The translations under genes and the position numbers were made by a program. The notes below the pieces were generated by a model. The model was not told the DNA's origin. It searched no databases and was given only the letters and a program-made list of their open reading frames with translations. A DNA stretch of 64,000 nt, taken from positions 248,001 through 312,000 of the forward strand of contig CAJXLB010000001.1 of NCBI GenBank assembly GCA_913055905.1, read 5' to 3'. Positions 36,771 to 44,649 of the stretch are shown here, in pieces (positions within the stretch are counted from its first letter, which is position 1; each line of letters begins with the position of its first letter). This stretch comes from an uncultured Winogradskyella sp. (GTDB taxonomy: Bacteria; Bacteroidota; Bacteroidia; Flavobacteriales; Flavobacteriaceae).

Positions 36771-37514
36771 TTATAAGTTTTTGGTAATTTCCTTCTGAAA
36801 AGCAAAGAAGGCACGCTTTGATGCTTTTTCCTCTGCTTTTTTCTTGGAGGTAGCCCTAGCTTTAGACACTACTTTGTCGTTGATGCTTAATTTTACCGAA
36901 AAATGTTTAAACTCGTCCTTGCCTGTATCCTCATAAACTTCGTAGTCAAACGTGTTTTTTTCTTTTTGGCACCATTCTATAACCAAACTCTTGTAGCTTA
37001 TGACTTTGCCCTCTAAGGTTTCGATATCTACATGTGGTATTATTACACTGTCATAGATGAATTTTTCACAAACCTTATATCCTTTGTCTAAATAAATAGC
37101 CCCAACCAAAGCTTCAAAAAGATTACCATGGATGTTGTTACCAAAATTAGACCTTGGAATACGGCTTTTTATAAGTTCTATGAGATTAAGCTCCTTTCCA
37201 AGTTCATTAAGATGTTCCCGACTTACAATTTTAGACCTCATCTTAGTAAGGTAGCCTTCATCGCCATGAGGGACTTGTTCATAAAGATAGGCAGCGATAA
37301 CAGAACTCAACATGGCATCGCCTACAAACTCCAAACGTTCGTAATTAATGGCATTCCCCTTTTTGTCTTTCAAGTTCATTGAGCGATGGGTAAATGCCTT
37401 TTGATAAAGGAAAAGCGATTTTGGCTTAAAACCTAGAATATTTTTAAGCTGTAAAAAAAAATTCCCGTCTTCATCAGAACGGGAATTTTTCAATATGTTA
37501 CGAATGAAACTCAT
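36771..37514 (-). CDS. rnc: Ribonuclease III
   Basis: Double-stranded RNA endonuclease (247 residues). Catalytic motif ERLEFVGDAMLSS and the second acidic motif NLFEALVGAIYLDKG are intact, followed by a C-terminal dsRNA-binding domain ending SKKKAEEKASKRAFFAF. It sits 7 bases after fabF in an acpP-fabF-rnc operon. A perfect terminator-like hairpin lies within codons 9-20 (see the separate entry), which is unusual for a coding region. Confidence 0.96.
   Translation of the reverse strand: MSFIRNILKNSRSDEDGNFFLQLKNILGFKPKSLFLYQKAFTHRSMNLKDKKGNAINYERLEFVGDAMLSSVIAAYLYEQVPHGDEGYLTKMRSKIVSREHLNELGKELNLIELIKSRIPRSNFGNNIHGNLFEALVGAIYLDKGYKVCEKFIYDSVIIPHVDIETLEGKVISYKSLVIEWCQKEKNTFDYEVYEDTGKDEFKHFSVKLSINDKVVSKARATSKKKAEEKASKRAFFAFQKEITKNL
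37457..37490 (-). terminator. Perfect hairpin with U-tract inside rnc codons 9-20
   Basis: On the minus strand the arms AAAAATTCCCGT and ACGGGAATTTTT pair perfectly over 12 bp with a 10-base loop, and four further T residues follow the 3' arm. It lies 31 bases beyond the fabF stop. It could terminate a share of acpP-fabF transcripts before rnc, or be an RNase III substrate in the enzyme's own mRNA. Whether it is active is not shown. Confidence 0.6.
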
Positions 37515-37521
37515 TCGGGAT

Positions 37522-38772
37522 TTAATCTAATTTCTTGAATAATACACAAGCGTTGTGTCCGCCAAATCCAAAGGTATTACTCATGGCAACCTTAATATCG
37601 CGTTTTTGGGCTTTATTGAGTGTTAAGTTTAATTCTGGATCAATATTTTCATCAACGGTCTCATGATTTATGGTTGGCGGTATAATACCTTTTTCCAATG
37701 CCATAATTGATGCAATAGACTCGATAGCTCCTGCTGCACCCAATAAATGACCAGTCATTGATTTAGTAGAATTAATATTTATATTTTTAGCATGACTGCC
37801 AAAAACTTCAGATATAGCTTTTAATTCGGCAACATCACCAAGTGGTGTCGAAGTACCGTGTGTATTAATATGGTCTACATCTTCAGGATTTAGGCCTGCA
37901 TTCTCTAAACAATTTTTCATTACGGCAACTACACCTATTCCATCTGGATGAGGAGCTGTCATATGATAAGCGTCAGAGGACAAACCTCCTCCTACGACTT
38001 CAGCATAAATTTTGGCCCCTCGAGCTTTAGCATGTTCATATTCTTCTAAGACTATAGAACCAGCACCTTCTCCCAAGACAAAACCATCTCTATTGGCATC
38101 AAATGGTCTTGACGCTGTTTCTGGGCTGTCATTTCTAGTACTCATGGCATGCATAGCATTAAAGCCACCCATTCCTGCTATGGTTACGGCTGCTTCACTA
38201 CCTCCAGTGATTACAACATCGCAATGTCCTAATCTAATGGTGTTTAATGCGTCTATTAATGAATTTGCTGAAGAAGCGCAGGCAGAAACCGTTGTATAAT
38301 TAGGGCCCATAAAGCCATACTTAATTGAAATATTTCCCGGTGCTATATCAGCAATCATTTTTGGTATGAAAAATGGGTTGAATCTTGGTGTCCCATCACC
38401 CTGGGCGAAGTTTAAAACCTCATCCTGAAAGGTTTCCAGACCACCAATTCCGGCGCCCCATATCACCCCAACTCTGTATTTGTTTAGTGAATCAAGGTCA
38501 AGTTTCGAATCTGCGATAGCTTCATCTGTAGCCACCATAGCATATTGCGAAAACTTGTCCATTTTTCGCGCTAACTTCCTATCAATAAAGTCATTAACGT
38601 TAAAATCCTTTATTTCGCAAGCGAATTGTGTTTTAAATTTTGATGCATCAAAATAAGTAATTGGTGCAGCACCACTCTTGCCACTGACAAGCCCATCCCA
38701 ATACTCTTCTAAAGTATTACCTATGGGTGTAAGCGCACCTAATCCTGTAACAACGACTCGCTTTAATTCCAT
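37522..38772 (-). CDS. fabF: Beta-ketoacyl-ACP synthase II
   Basis: Elongates fatty acids with malonyl-ACP. The catalytic triad C165 (TVSACASSAN), H305 (INTHGTSTPLGD) and H342 (SMTGHLLGAAG) is intact in a 416-residue protein. It follows acpP by 13 bases in the same operon. Confidence 0.97.
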   Translation of the reverse strand: MELKRVVVTGLGALTPIGNTLEEYWDGLVSGKSGAAPITYFDASKFKTQFACEIKDFNVNDFIDRKLARKMDKFSQYAMVATDEAIADSKLDLDSLNKYRVGVIWGAGIGGLETFQDEVLNFAQGDGTPRFNPFFIPKMIADIAPGNISIKYGFMGPNYTTVSACASSANSLIDALNTIRLGHCDVVITGGSEAAVTIAGMGGFNAMHAMSTRNDSPETASRPFDANRDGFVLGEGAGSIVLEEYEHAKARGAKIYAEVVGGGLSSDAYHMTAPHPDGIGVVAVMKNCLENAGLNPEDVDHINTHGTSTPLGDVAELKAISEVFGSHAKNININSTKSMTGHLLGAAGAIESIASIMALEKGIIPPTINHETVDENIDPELNLTLNKAQKRDIKVAMSNTFGFGGHNACVLFKKLD

Positions 38773-38785
38773 AAAGATTATAGTG

Positions 38786-39019
38786 TTATTTTGCCTCCTC
38801 TATGTATGAGATCGCTTGACCAACTGTAGCAATGTTTTCAGCTTGGTCATCAGGGATTTGAATATCAAATTCTTTTTCAAATTCCATTATTAATTCAACA
38901 GTATCCAAAGAATCTGCTCCTAAGTCGTTAGTGAAGCTAGCCTCAGCTACAACTTCGTTTTCATCAACACCTAATTTGTCAACGATTATCGCTTTTACTC
39001 TTGATGCAATGTCTGACAT
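38786..39019 (-). CDS. acpP: Acyl carrier protein
   Basis: A 77-residue acidic carrier of fatty-acid synthesis intermediates. The phosphopantetheine serine is S37 in [15 protein letters not shown]. Promoter element TATTTTTG at 39050-39057 (minus) leads an acpP-fabF-rnc operon. Confidence 0.97.
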   Translation of the reverse strand: MSDIASRVKAIIVDKLGVDENEVVAEASFTNDLGADSLDTVELIMEFEKEFDIQIPDDQAENIATVGQAISYIEEAK

Positions 39020-39049
39020 AATCTTTAATTTTAAGTTTTAATTAGACCG

Positions 39050-39057
39050 CAAAAATA
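39050..39057 (-). promoter_or_regulatory. -7 promoter element for acpP-fabF-rnc
   Basis: Minus strand TATTTTTG (full consensus), about 30 bases upstream of the acpP ATG. Confidence 0.5.
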
Positions 39058-39200
39058 TAAAACTTTATGTTAAAAAACATTTTTACTTTTAAAATGTAGC
39101 GTTTTATGCAGAGAAAGCAAAACGGTATTTTCAATATTTTCCTCTATTTGTAAATTATTATTCTTTTTTTTGTTTGATATTCGAATTCCTACCACTATAA

Positions 39201-39779
39201 ATGAAACGAATTGTAATTTTTGCTTCAGGCTCTGGATCTAATGCCGAAAATCTGATACGGTTTTTTGAAAACTCACCTGATATATCAGTGGTTCAGGTTC
39301 TTACAAATAACCCCAAGGCCAAAGTTCTTGACCGTTGTAAAAAATTAAAAATAAGCGCATTTTCTTTTAATAGAATCGCTTTTACTGAAACCGCTGATGT
39401 TTTTAGTTTACTAAAAGCAAGTAAGCCGGATTTAATTGTCTTGGCAGGATTTTTATGGAAAATCCCTGAGAATATCCTAAAGGCTTTTCCTAACAAAATC
39501 ATTAATATTCATCCTGCACTACTCCCCAAATATGGTGGTAAAGGCATGTATGGCATGCATGTCCATCGTGCGGTGGTAGAGAACAAGGAGACCAAAACAG
39601 GAATTTCAATCCATTATGTCAATGAAAATTACGATGAAGGGGCTCTTATTTTTCAAGCTGAATGCGAGGTTTTACCAAAGGACTCACCAGAAGAAGTGGC
39701 TGCGAAAATCCATGAGCTAGAAATGGAACATTTTCCAAAGGTTGTTCAGCAACTTTTGCAAAAACAGGACAAGATTTAG
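39201..39779 (+). CDS. purN: Phosphoribosylglycinamide formyltransferase
   Basis: Formylates GAR in purine synthesis with 10-formyl-THF. The motifs FASGSGSNAENL, INIHPALLPKYGGKGMYG (catalytic His) and VHRAVVENKETKTGISIHYVN with the later aspartate in NYDEG are present; 192 residues is normal. It is divergent from acpP. Confidence 0.95.
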   Translation: MKRIVIFASGSGSNAENLIRFFENSPDISVVQVLTNNPKAKVLDRCKKLKISAFSFNRIAFTETADVFSLLKASKPDLIVLAGFLWKIPENILKAFPNKIINIHPALLPKYGGKGMYGMHVHRAVVENKETKTGISIHYVNENYDEGALIFQAECEVLPKDSPEEVAAKIHELEMEHFPKVVQQLLQKQDKI

Positions 39780-39806
39780 ATACGAGCGCCTTTATAACTG
39801 GTATAA

Positions 39807-40448
39807 ATGAGTAAAAAGAAGAAAAAGTATTACGCCGTATGGAAAGGTCATCATACCGGAATATTTGAATCTTGGGAAGATTGCAAAGCACAGATTACAA
39901 ATTTTAAAGGTGCCAAATACAAGGCGTTCTCTTCTTTTGAGGCCGCAAAAGAAGCCTTAAAACAAGACTTTAAGACCTACATCGGAAAACAAAAGAGCTT
40001 TAAAAGCGAGTTAAGTGCAGAAGAGCTTAAAAAAATAGGAGGCCCTAACCCTAATTCTATCTGTGTTGATGCAGCTTCTAGTGGAAACCCTGGAAAGATG
40101 GAATATCGTGGTGTTGATACCGCTACAAAAAAGCAGCTTTTTAGAAAAGGCCCTTTTGAACATTCTACCAATAACATTGGAGAGTTTTTGGCCATAGTTC
40201 ATGGCCTAGCCTATCTAAAACAAAAAAATAGCTCTAAATTAATTTACACCGATTCTAAAACAGCCATGAGCTGGGTTAAGAAGAAAAAGTGCAATTCCAA
40301 GTTACAGGAAAACGCTCATAATAAGGCTGCATTTGACCTTGTTCGCCGCGCAGAAAACTGGTTAAAAAACAACAGTTATAAAACGGTGATTGTAAAATGG
40401 GAAACCAAGGCCTGGGGCGAAATACCTGCAGACTTTGGCAGAAAATAG
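39807..40448 (+). CDS. Viroplasmin-domain ribonuclease H
   Basis: A 213-residue RNase HI fused to an N-terminal viroplasmin-like RNA/DNA-hybrid-binding domain (KYYAVWKGHHTGIFESWED, residues about 8-50). The catalytic core shows CVDAASSGNPG, NNIGEFLAIVHGL and IYTDSKTAMSW carboxylates. The C-terminal WGEIPADFGRK is a Bacteroidota signature. It would remove RNA from RNA-DNA hybrids, cytoplasmic. Confidence 0.9.
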   Translation: MSKKKKKYYAVWKGHHTGIFESWEDCKAQITNFKGAKYKAFSSFEAAKEALKQDFKTYIGKQKSFKSELSAEELKKIGGPNPNSICVDAASSGNPGKMEYRGVDTATKKQLFRKGPFEHSTNNIGEFLAIVHGLAYLKQKNSSKLIYTDSKTAMSWVKKKKCNSKLQENAHNKAAFDLVRRAENWLKNNSYKTVIVKWETKAWGEIPADFGRK

Positions 40449-40497
40449 AGCTCCATTCCAATAATTTATGCCTATTTCACAAGGAATATATTTTGCT

Positions 40498-40505
40498 TAA
40501 ATTTG
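40498..40505 (+). promoter_or_regulatory. -7 promoter element for PfkB kinase
   Basis: TAAATTTG (full consensus), 23 bases upstream of the ATG at 40529. Confidence 0.5.
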
Positions 40506-40528
40506 CACCTTAATTCAAATTCATTTTA

Positions 40529-41455
40529 ATGAGAAGATTAGTAATTGTCGGAACGGTAGCATTTGATGCTATTGAAACTCCTTTTGGAAAAACCGACAAA
40601 ATACTAGGAGGCGCTGGAACTTTTATTGGTTTAGCAGCATCTAATTTTAATCTTGAATCTTCATTGGTTTCTGTAGTTGGCGGTGATTTTCCGCAGAGGT
40701 ATTTAGATTTACTATCCAATAGAAACATAGACATTTCTGGAATTGAAGTCGTTAAGGACGGTAAAACCTTTTTTTGGAGCGGTAAGTATCATAACGATAT
40801 GAATTCCAGGGACACCTTGGTCACAGAACTAAATGTCTTAGCAAATTTTCAACCTATTGTACCCACTGCCTACAAAAATGCTGAAGTGGTTATGTTAGGA
40901 AATCTCCATCCATCCGTCCAAATGAGTGTGCTTAGTCAGATGGAAAAAAAACCTGAATTAAGCATTTTAGACACTATGAACTTTTGGATGGATTGTGCTT
41001 TGGATGAACTAATGGAGGTCATTGCCAAGATTGACGTTATAACCATAAATGATGAAGAAGCTAGGCAATTGACAGGAGAATATTCGTTAGTTGTGGCTGC
41101 TAGAAAAATTCATGAGATGGGCCCTAAATACGTGGTAATCAAAAAAGGGGAGCATGGCGCTTTGTTGTTTCATGAAGACAATGTGTTCTTTGCACCAGCT
41201 CTTCCATTGGAAGAGGTTTTTGACCCAACAGGCGCAGGCGATACTTTTGCCGGCGGATTTGCTGGTTATCTCGCTAGCACAGGCGATTATTCTTTCGAGA
41301 ATATGAAAACTGCGGTTATCTATGGGTCTACTTTAGCCTCGTTCTGCGTGGAAAAGTTTGGTACCGAACGGATGCAGAATCTATCCGAAAAGGAAATATA
41401 TAAACGCTTAGATGAGTTTAAAAATCTAACCCAATTTGAAATAGAATTATCATAA
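40529..41455 (+). CDS. PfkB-family sugar or nucleoside kinase
   Basis: A 308-residue ribokinase-fold kinase. N-terminal GGAGTFIGLAASNF and C-terminal DPTGAGDTFAGGFAGYL with the catalytic aspartate identify PfkB. Substrate unclear: sugar, adenosine or related compounds are possible. A strong terminator follows it. Confidence 0.88.
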   Translation: MRRLVIVGTVAFDAIETPFGKTDKILGGAGTFIGLAASNFNLESSLVSVVGGDFPQRYLDLLSNRNIDISGIEVVKDGKTFFWSGKYHNDMNSRDTLVTELNVLANFQPIVPTAYKNAEVVMLGNLHPSVQMSVLSQMEKKPELSILDTMNFWMDCALDELMEVIAKIDVITINDEEARQLTGEYSLVVAARKIHEMGPKYVVIKKGEHGALLFHEDNVFFAPALPLEEVFDPTGAGDTFAGGFAGYLASTGDYSFENMKTAVIYGSTLASFCVEKFGTERMQNLSEKEIYKRLDEFKNLTQFEIELS

Positions 41456-41457
41456 AC

Positions 41458-41486
41458 ACGCGCGCCTAAAAAAGCGCGTTTTTTTG
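41458..41486 (+). terminator. Terminator after PfkB-family kinase
   Basis: Stem ACGCGC/GCGCGT with a 10-base loop and a run of seven T, immediately after the stop codon at 41455. Confidence 0.7.
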
Positions 41487-41507
41487 TGATTTAAATATCA
41501 ACAACTA

Positions 41508-43406
41508 ATGAGCGATGCGATTAAACACGAGTGTGGTATAGCACTTATTCGACTTCTCAAACCCCTTGATTATTATAAGGAAAAATACGGCAGTGCTTTT
41601 TATGGTGTAAATAAAATGTACCTTATGATGGAAAAGCAGCATAATCGAGGTCAAGATGGTGCTGGTTTCGCCAGTATTAAACTTAACACCAAGCCTGGTG
41701 AGCGCTACATAAGTCGCATAAGATCCATAGCCCAGCAACCCATTCAAGATATTTTTTCCCAAATCAATGACAGGATTAACAAGGAATTGGGTGAGCACCC
41801 AAACTATCTTGACGATGTAGAACTTCAAAAAAAGAATATTCCCTACATTGGCGAGGTTCTTCTTGGACATGTTAGATATGGCACCTTTGGAAAGAATAGC
41901 GTAGAAAGCGTTCATCCTTTCCTAAGACAGAATAATTGGATGCACCGAAATCTTATAGTTGCCGGAAACTTTAACATGACCAACGTTAATGAGCTTTTTA
42001 GCAATCTTGTAGATTTAGGGCAACACCCAAAGGAAAAAGCAGACACCATTACCGTGATGGAAAAAATAGGTCATTTTCTAGATGATGCCGTGGCTAAAAT
42101 CTATAAGGACCTAAAGAAAGAAGGCTATTCAAAAATTGAATGTTCTCCTCTCATTGCAGAAAGACTAAAAGTGCATAAAATTCTGAGACGTGCTGCAAAG
42201 AATTGGGACGGAGGATATGCTATGGCCGGATTGCTAGGCCATGGCGATTCATTTGTGCTAAGAGATCCGGCTGGAATAAGACCTGCCTATTACTATAAGG
42301 ACGACGAGGTTGTCGTAGTGGCTTCAGAACGTCCCGTTATACAGACCGTTTTTAACGTGCCGTTTGAAGAAGTCATTGAGCTAGATCCTGGGCATGCCAT
42401 TATTACAAAAAAATCTGGTTCAACCGAAATCAAAAAAATTCTAGAGCCTCTAGAGCGAAAGGCATGTTCTTTTGAACGCATTTACTTTTCGCGAGGAAGT
42501 GATTCAGAAATCTATGAAGAGCGCAAAGAACTTGGGCGGCTGGTAATGCCAAAAGTATTAAAGGCCATTAACAACGATACTAGAAATACAGTTTTTTCAT
42601 ATATCCCAAATACAGCTGAAACGTCATTTTATGGAATGATTGATACGGTTGAAGAACACCTCAACCATAAAAAAACCCAAGCTATTTTAAGTGGAAAGCG
42701 TGAACTTTCAGCTGACAAAGTAGAAGAAATTTTATCAGAACGACCACGAATCGAAAAAATTGCTATCAAAGACGTTAAGCTAAGAACTTTCATTACCGAA
42801 GATAGCAGTAGGGATGATCTTGTGGCGCACGTTTACGATGTTACATATGGTGTTATTAAACCGACCGATAATTTGGTAATTATTGATGACAGTATCGTTA
42901 GAGGCACAACCTTAAAGAAGAGTATTCTAAGGATGATGGATCGTTTAAACCCAAAAAAGATTATCGTGGTTTCTTCTGCTCCTCAAATAAGATATCCCGA
43001 TTGTTATGGGATAGACATGGCCAATTTAGAAAGTCTAGTGGCCTTTAGGGCAGCCTTAGAGTTGTTAAAAGACAATAATCGTTACCATATAGTTGAAGAG
43101 GTGTACAGAAAATGTTTGGGGCAATTAGAACTCAAGGACAAACATGTAGTGAATTTTGTAAAAGAAATTTACGCAGACTTCACTGAAGAGGAAATTTCCA
43201 AGAAAATATCAGAGTTACTTAGTGATGATGACATTAATGCCGAAGTTGAAATAATATTTCAAACGGTTGAAAACTTGCATCTGGCTTGTCCAAAAAATTT
43301 AGGCGATTGGTATTTTACTGGTGATTACCCTACTGCTGGTGGCAATAGGGTTGTAAATAAGGCCTTTATCAATTTTTATGAAGGCAATAAAGAGCGTGCC
43401 TATTAA
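41508..43406 (+). CDS. Long amidophosphoribosyltransferase (PurF-like)
   Basis: A 632-residue glutamine amidotransferase fused to a phosphoribosyltransferase. The catalytic cysteine, C9 in HECGIALIR, follows an eight-residue propeptide; NRGQDGAGFAS and GHVRYGTFG are class II glutaminase motifs; VIIDDSIVRGTT is the PRPP-binding motif. It is much longer than typical PurF (about 470-510) with an insertion around residues 330-440. Probably catalyses PRPP amidation, but it could be a paralogue. No Fe-S cysteine pattern was seen. Confidence 0.85.
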   Translation: MSDAIKHECGIALIRLLKPLDYYKEKYGSAFYGVNKMYLMMEKQHNRGQDGAGFASIKLNTKPGERYISRIRSIAQQPIQDIFSQINDRINKELGEHPNYLDDVELQKKNIPYIGEVLLGHVRYGTFGKNSVESVHPFLRQNNWMHRNLIVAGNFNMTNVNELFSNLVDLGQHPKEKADTITVMEKIGHFLDDAVAKIYKDLKKEGYSKIECSPLIAERLKVHKILRRAAKNWDGGYAMAGLLGHGDSFVLRDPAGIRPAYYYKDDEVVVVASERPVIQTVFNVPFEEVIELDPGHAIITKKSGSTEIKKILEPLERKACSFERIYFSRGSDSEIYEERKELGRLVMPKVLKAINNDTRNTVFSYIPNTAETSFYGMIDTVEEHLNHKKTQAILSGKRELSADKVEEILSERPRIEKIAIKDVKLRTFITEDSSRDDLVAHVYDVTYGVIKPTDNLVIIDDSIVRGTTLKKSILRMMDRLNPKKIIVVSSAPQIRYPDCYGIDMANLESLVAFRAALELLKDNNRYHIVEEVYRKCLGQLELKDKHVVNFVKEIYADFTEEEISKKISELLSDDDINAEVEIIFQTVENLHLACPKNLGDWYFTGDYPTAGGNRVVNKAFINFYEGNKERAY

Positions 43407-43497
43407 ATCAAAAAAACACTTTATCCGATAATTTTTTCGCTTTATCGAAGAATACTGCATTTCATCTATTAAATGTGTTGATTTTAACAAATACAAT

Positions 43498-43582
43498 TAC
43501 ATTGGTATCACCATAACATAAGTAGGTTAAGTTCATGGTAGATTTGGGGCAAAAAAAGGTGAACTTTCGTTCACCTTTTTTT
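43498..43582 (+). ncRNA. Candidate small RNA, unit 1
   Basis: TACATTGG (43498-43505, 7 of 8 to TAnnTTTG) precedes, by 3 bases, a 42-base segment from 43509 and then a perfect 14-bp hairpin (arms 43551-43564 and 43569-43582) ending in a T-run. Unit 2 has the same architecture with 41 of 42 bases identical in the segment. An expected transcript of about 74 nt. A short reading frame (ATG at 43534) exists but is not conserved past seven codons. Confidence 0.5.
43551..43582 (+). terminator. Terminator of small RNA unit 1
   Basis: Fourteen-bp perfect stem AAAAAAAGGTGAAC/GTTCACCTTTTTTT with a 4-base loop. It may also terminate the PurF-like transcript. Confidence 0.75.
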
Positions 43583-43721
43583 ATGGACTTCACTAAAAGA
43601 AAAATAAAGCATTAAGCACTATATTTCTCTACTTTTTTTCATCAAATCCCACTGTTTCCACGGTTAGACTAATATATAGGTCGTTTATCCAATAAATTTA
43701 CGTTAAGCAAATCTGTCCACT

Positions 43722-43804
43722 TATATTTGAAACACCATAACATAAGTAGGTTAAGTTTATGGTAGATTTGGGGCAAAAAAGGTGAACGTCTGTTCACCTT
43801 TTTT
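43722..43804 (+). ncRNA. Candidate small RNA, unit 2
   Basis: TATATTTG (43722-43729, full -7 consensus) is followed, 3 bases later, by the repeated segment from 43733 and a perfect hairpin (arms 43775-43787 and 43792-43804). Spacing of the -7 element to the repeat is the same as in unit 1. The loop (GTCT) differs from unit 1 (TTTC) while the stem is unchanged, which argues for structural constraint. Confidence 0.5.
43775..43804 (+). terminator. Terminator of small RNA unit 2
   Basis: Perfect stem AAAAAAGGTGAAC/GTTCACCTTTTTT, 4-base loop. Confidence 0.75.
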
Positions 43805-43877
43805 CATTTGACTTGTTCGCTCATTTCAAACTTTTGATGCAATAAAATTCATTATCTCCTAGACTGATTAATGGCCA

Positions 43878-43903
43878 TAAAAAAACCCAGACTTTCATCT
43901 GGG
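43878..43903 (-). terminator. Terminator after superoxide dismutase
   Basis: On the minus strand CCCAGA/TCTGGG (43886-43891 and 43898-43903) with a 6-base loop and a following run of T (43878-43885), 26 bases past the sod stop. Confidence 0.8.
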
Positions 43904-43929
43904 CCTTAATATTTATTAAATAGTAATTA

Positions 43930-44538
43930 TTACTTTGCTTGGGCGTAACGTCTTTCGACCTCGTTCCAGTTAATGACTTTAAAGAAAGCGTCAATATAAT
44001 CTGGTCTTCTATTTTGGTAGTTTAAATAGTAGGCATGCTCCCAAACATCTAAACCAAGAATTGGAGTGCCTCCACAGCCAACACCAGGCATTAATGGATT
44101 ATCTTGATTTGGAGTAGAGCAAATCTCCACAGCTCCTCCTTCATGTACACACAACCAAGCCCAACCCGAACCAAATTGCGTAGCCGCCGCTTTACTAAAC
44201 GCTTCTACAAAAGCGTCTTTAGAGCCATATTTTGCTTCGATGGCATCTTTTAACTCTCCTGATAAATATCCTCTATCATTTGGGTCCATTACAGTCCAAA
44301 ATAAAGAGTGATTGTAAAATCCGCCTCCATTATTTCTAACAGCCATATTGGTCATATCCAAGCCAGAAAGTATATCTTCAATAGATTTGCTTTCTAAAGG
44401 TGTGCCTTCAATTGCTGCGTTTAACTTTGTTGTATATCCATTATGATGTTTTGTATGATGAATCTCCATAGTCCTAGCGTCTATATGAGGTTCTAAAGCA
44501 TCGTATGAATAGTTTAATTTTGGTAATTCAAAAGCCAT
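43930..44538 (-). CDS. Fe/Mn superoxide dismutase
   Basis: Detoxifies superoxide in the cytoplasm. Metal ligands H27 ([11 protein letters not shown]), H77 ([10 protein letters not shown]), D164 and H168 ([12 protein letters not shown]) are all present in 202 residues. The residues nearby do not settle Fe versus Mn use. A promoter element TAAATTTG lies at 44575-44582 (minus). Confidence 0.96.
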   Translation of the reverse strand: MAFELPKLNYSYDALEPHIDARTMEIHHTKHHNGYTTKLNAAIEGTPLESKSIEDILSGLDMTNMAVRNNGGGFYNHSLFWTVMDPNDRGYLSGELKDAIEAKYGSKDAFVEAFSKAAATQFGSGWAWLCVHEGGAVEICSTPNQDNPLMPGVGCGGTPILGLDVWEHAYYLNYQNRRPDYIDAFFKVINWNEVERRYAQAK

Positions 44539-44574
44539 ATTTAAAGAATTTTAGTGTTAAATATTCAGTTTTAA

Positions 44575-44582
44575 CAAATTTA
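44575..44582 (-). promoter_or_regulatory. -7 promoter element for superoxide dismutase
   Basis: Minus strand TAAATTTG (full consensus), 36 bases upstream of the ATG. Confidence 0.5.
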
Positions 44583-44649
44583 CGATATTGATTTTAACAA
44601 AATCTAAATAAAATATTAAGATTCCCTATTTTGGTATAAAATTTATCAC

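Larger units (their letters stand above)
43407..43929. other. Non-coding interval holding two small RNA units
   Basis: This 523-base gap between the PurF-like gene and sodA has no convincing protein gene. It holds the two repeated promoter/segment/terminator units (43498-43582 and 43722-43804) and the leftward terminator of sodA. Confidence 0.6.

Noticed and set aside
43534-43620. Small ORF starting MVDLGQ in small RNA unit 1
   Set aside because: In unit 2 the frame breaks after eight codons because of one A deletion, and the reading frame runs through a terminator hairpin, so a peptide is unlikely.
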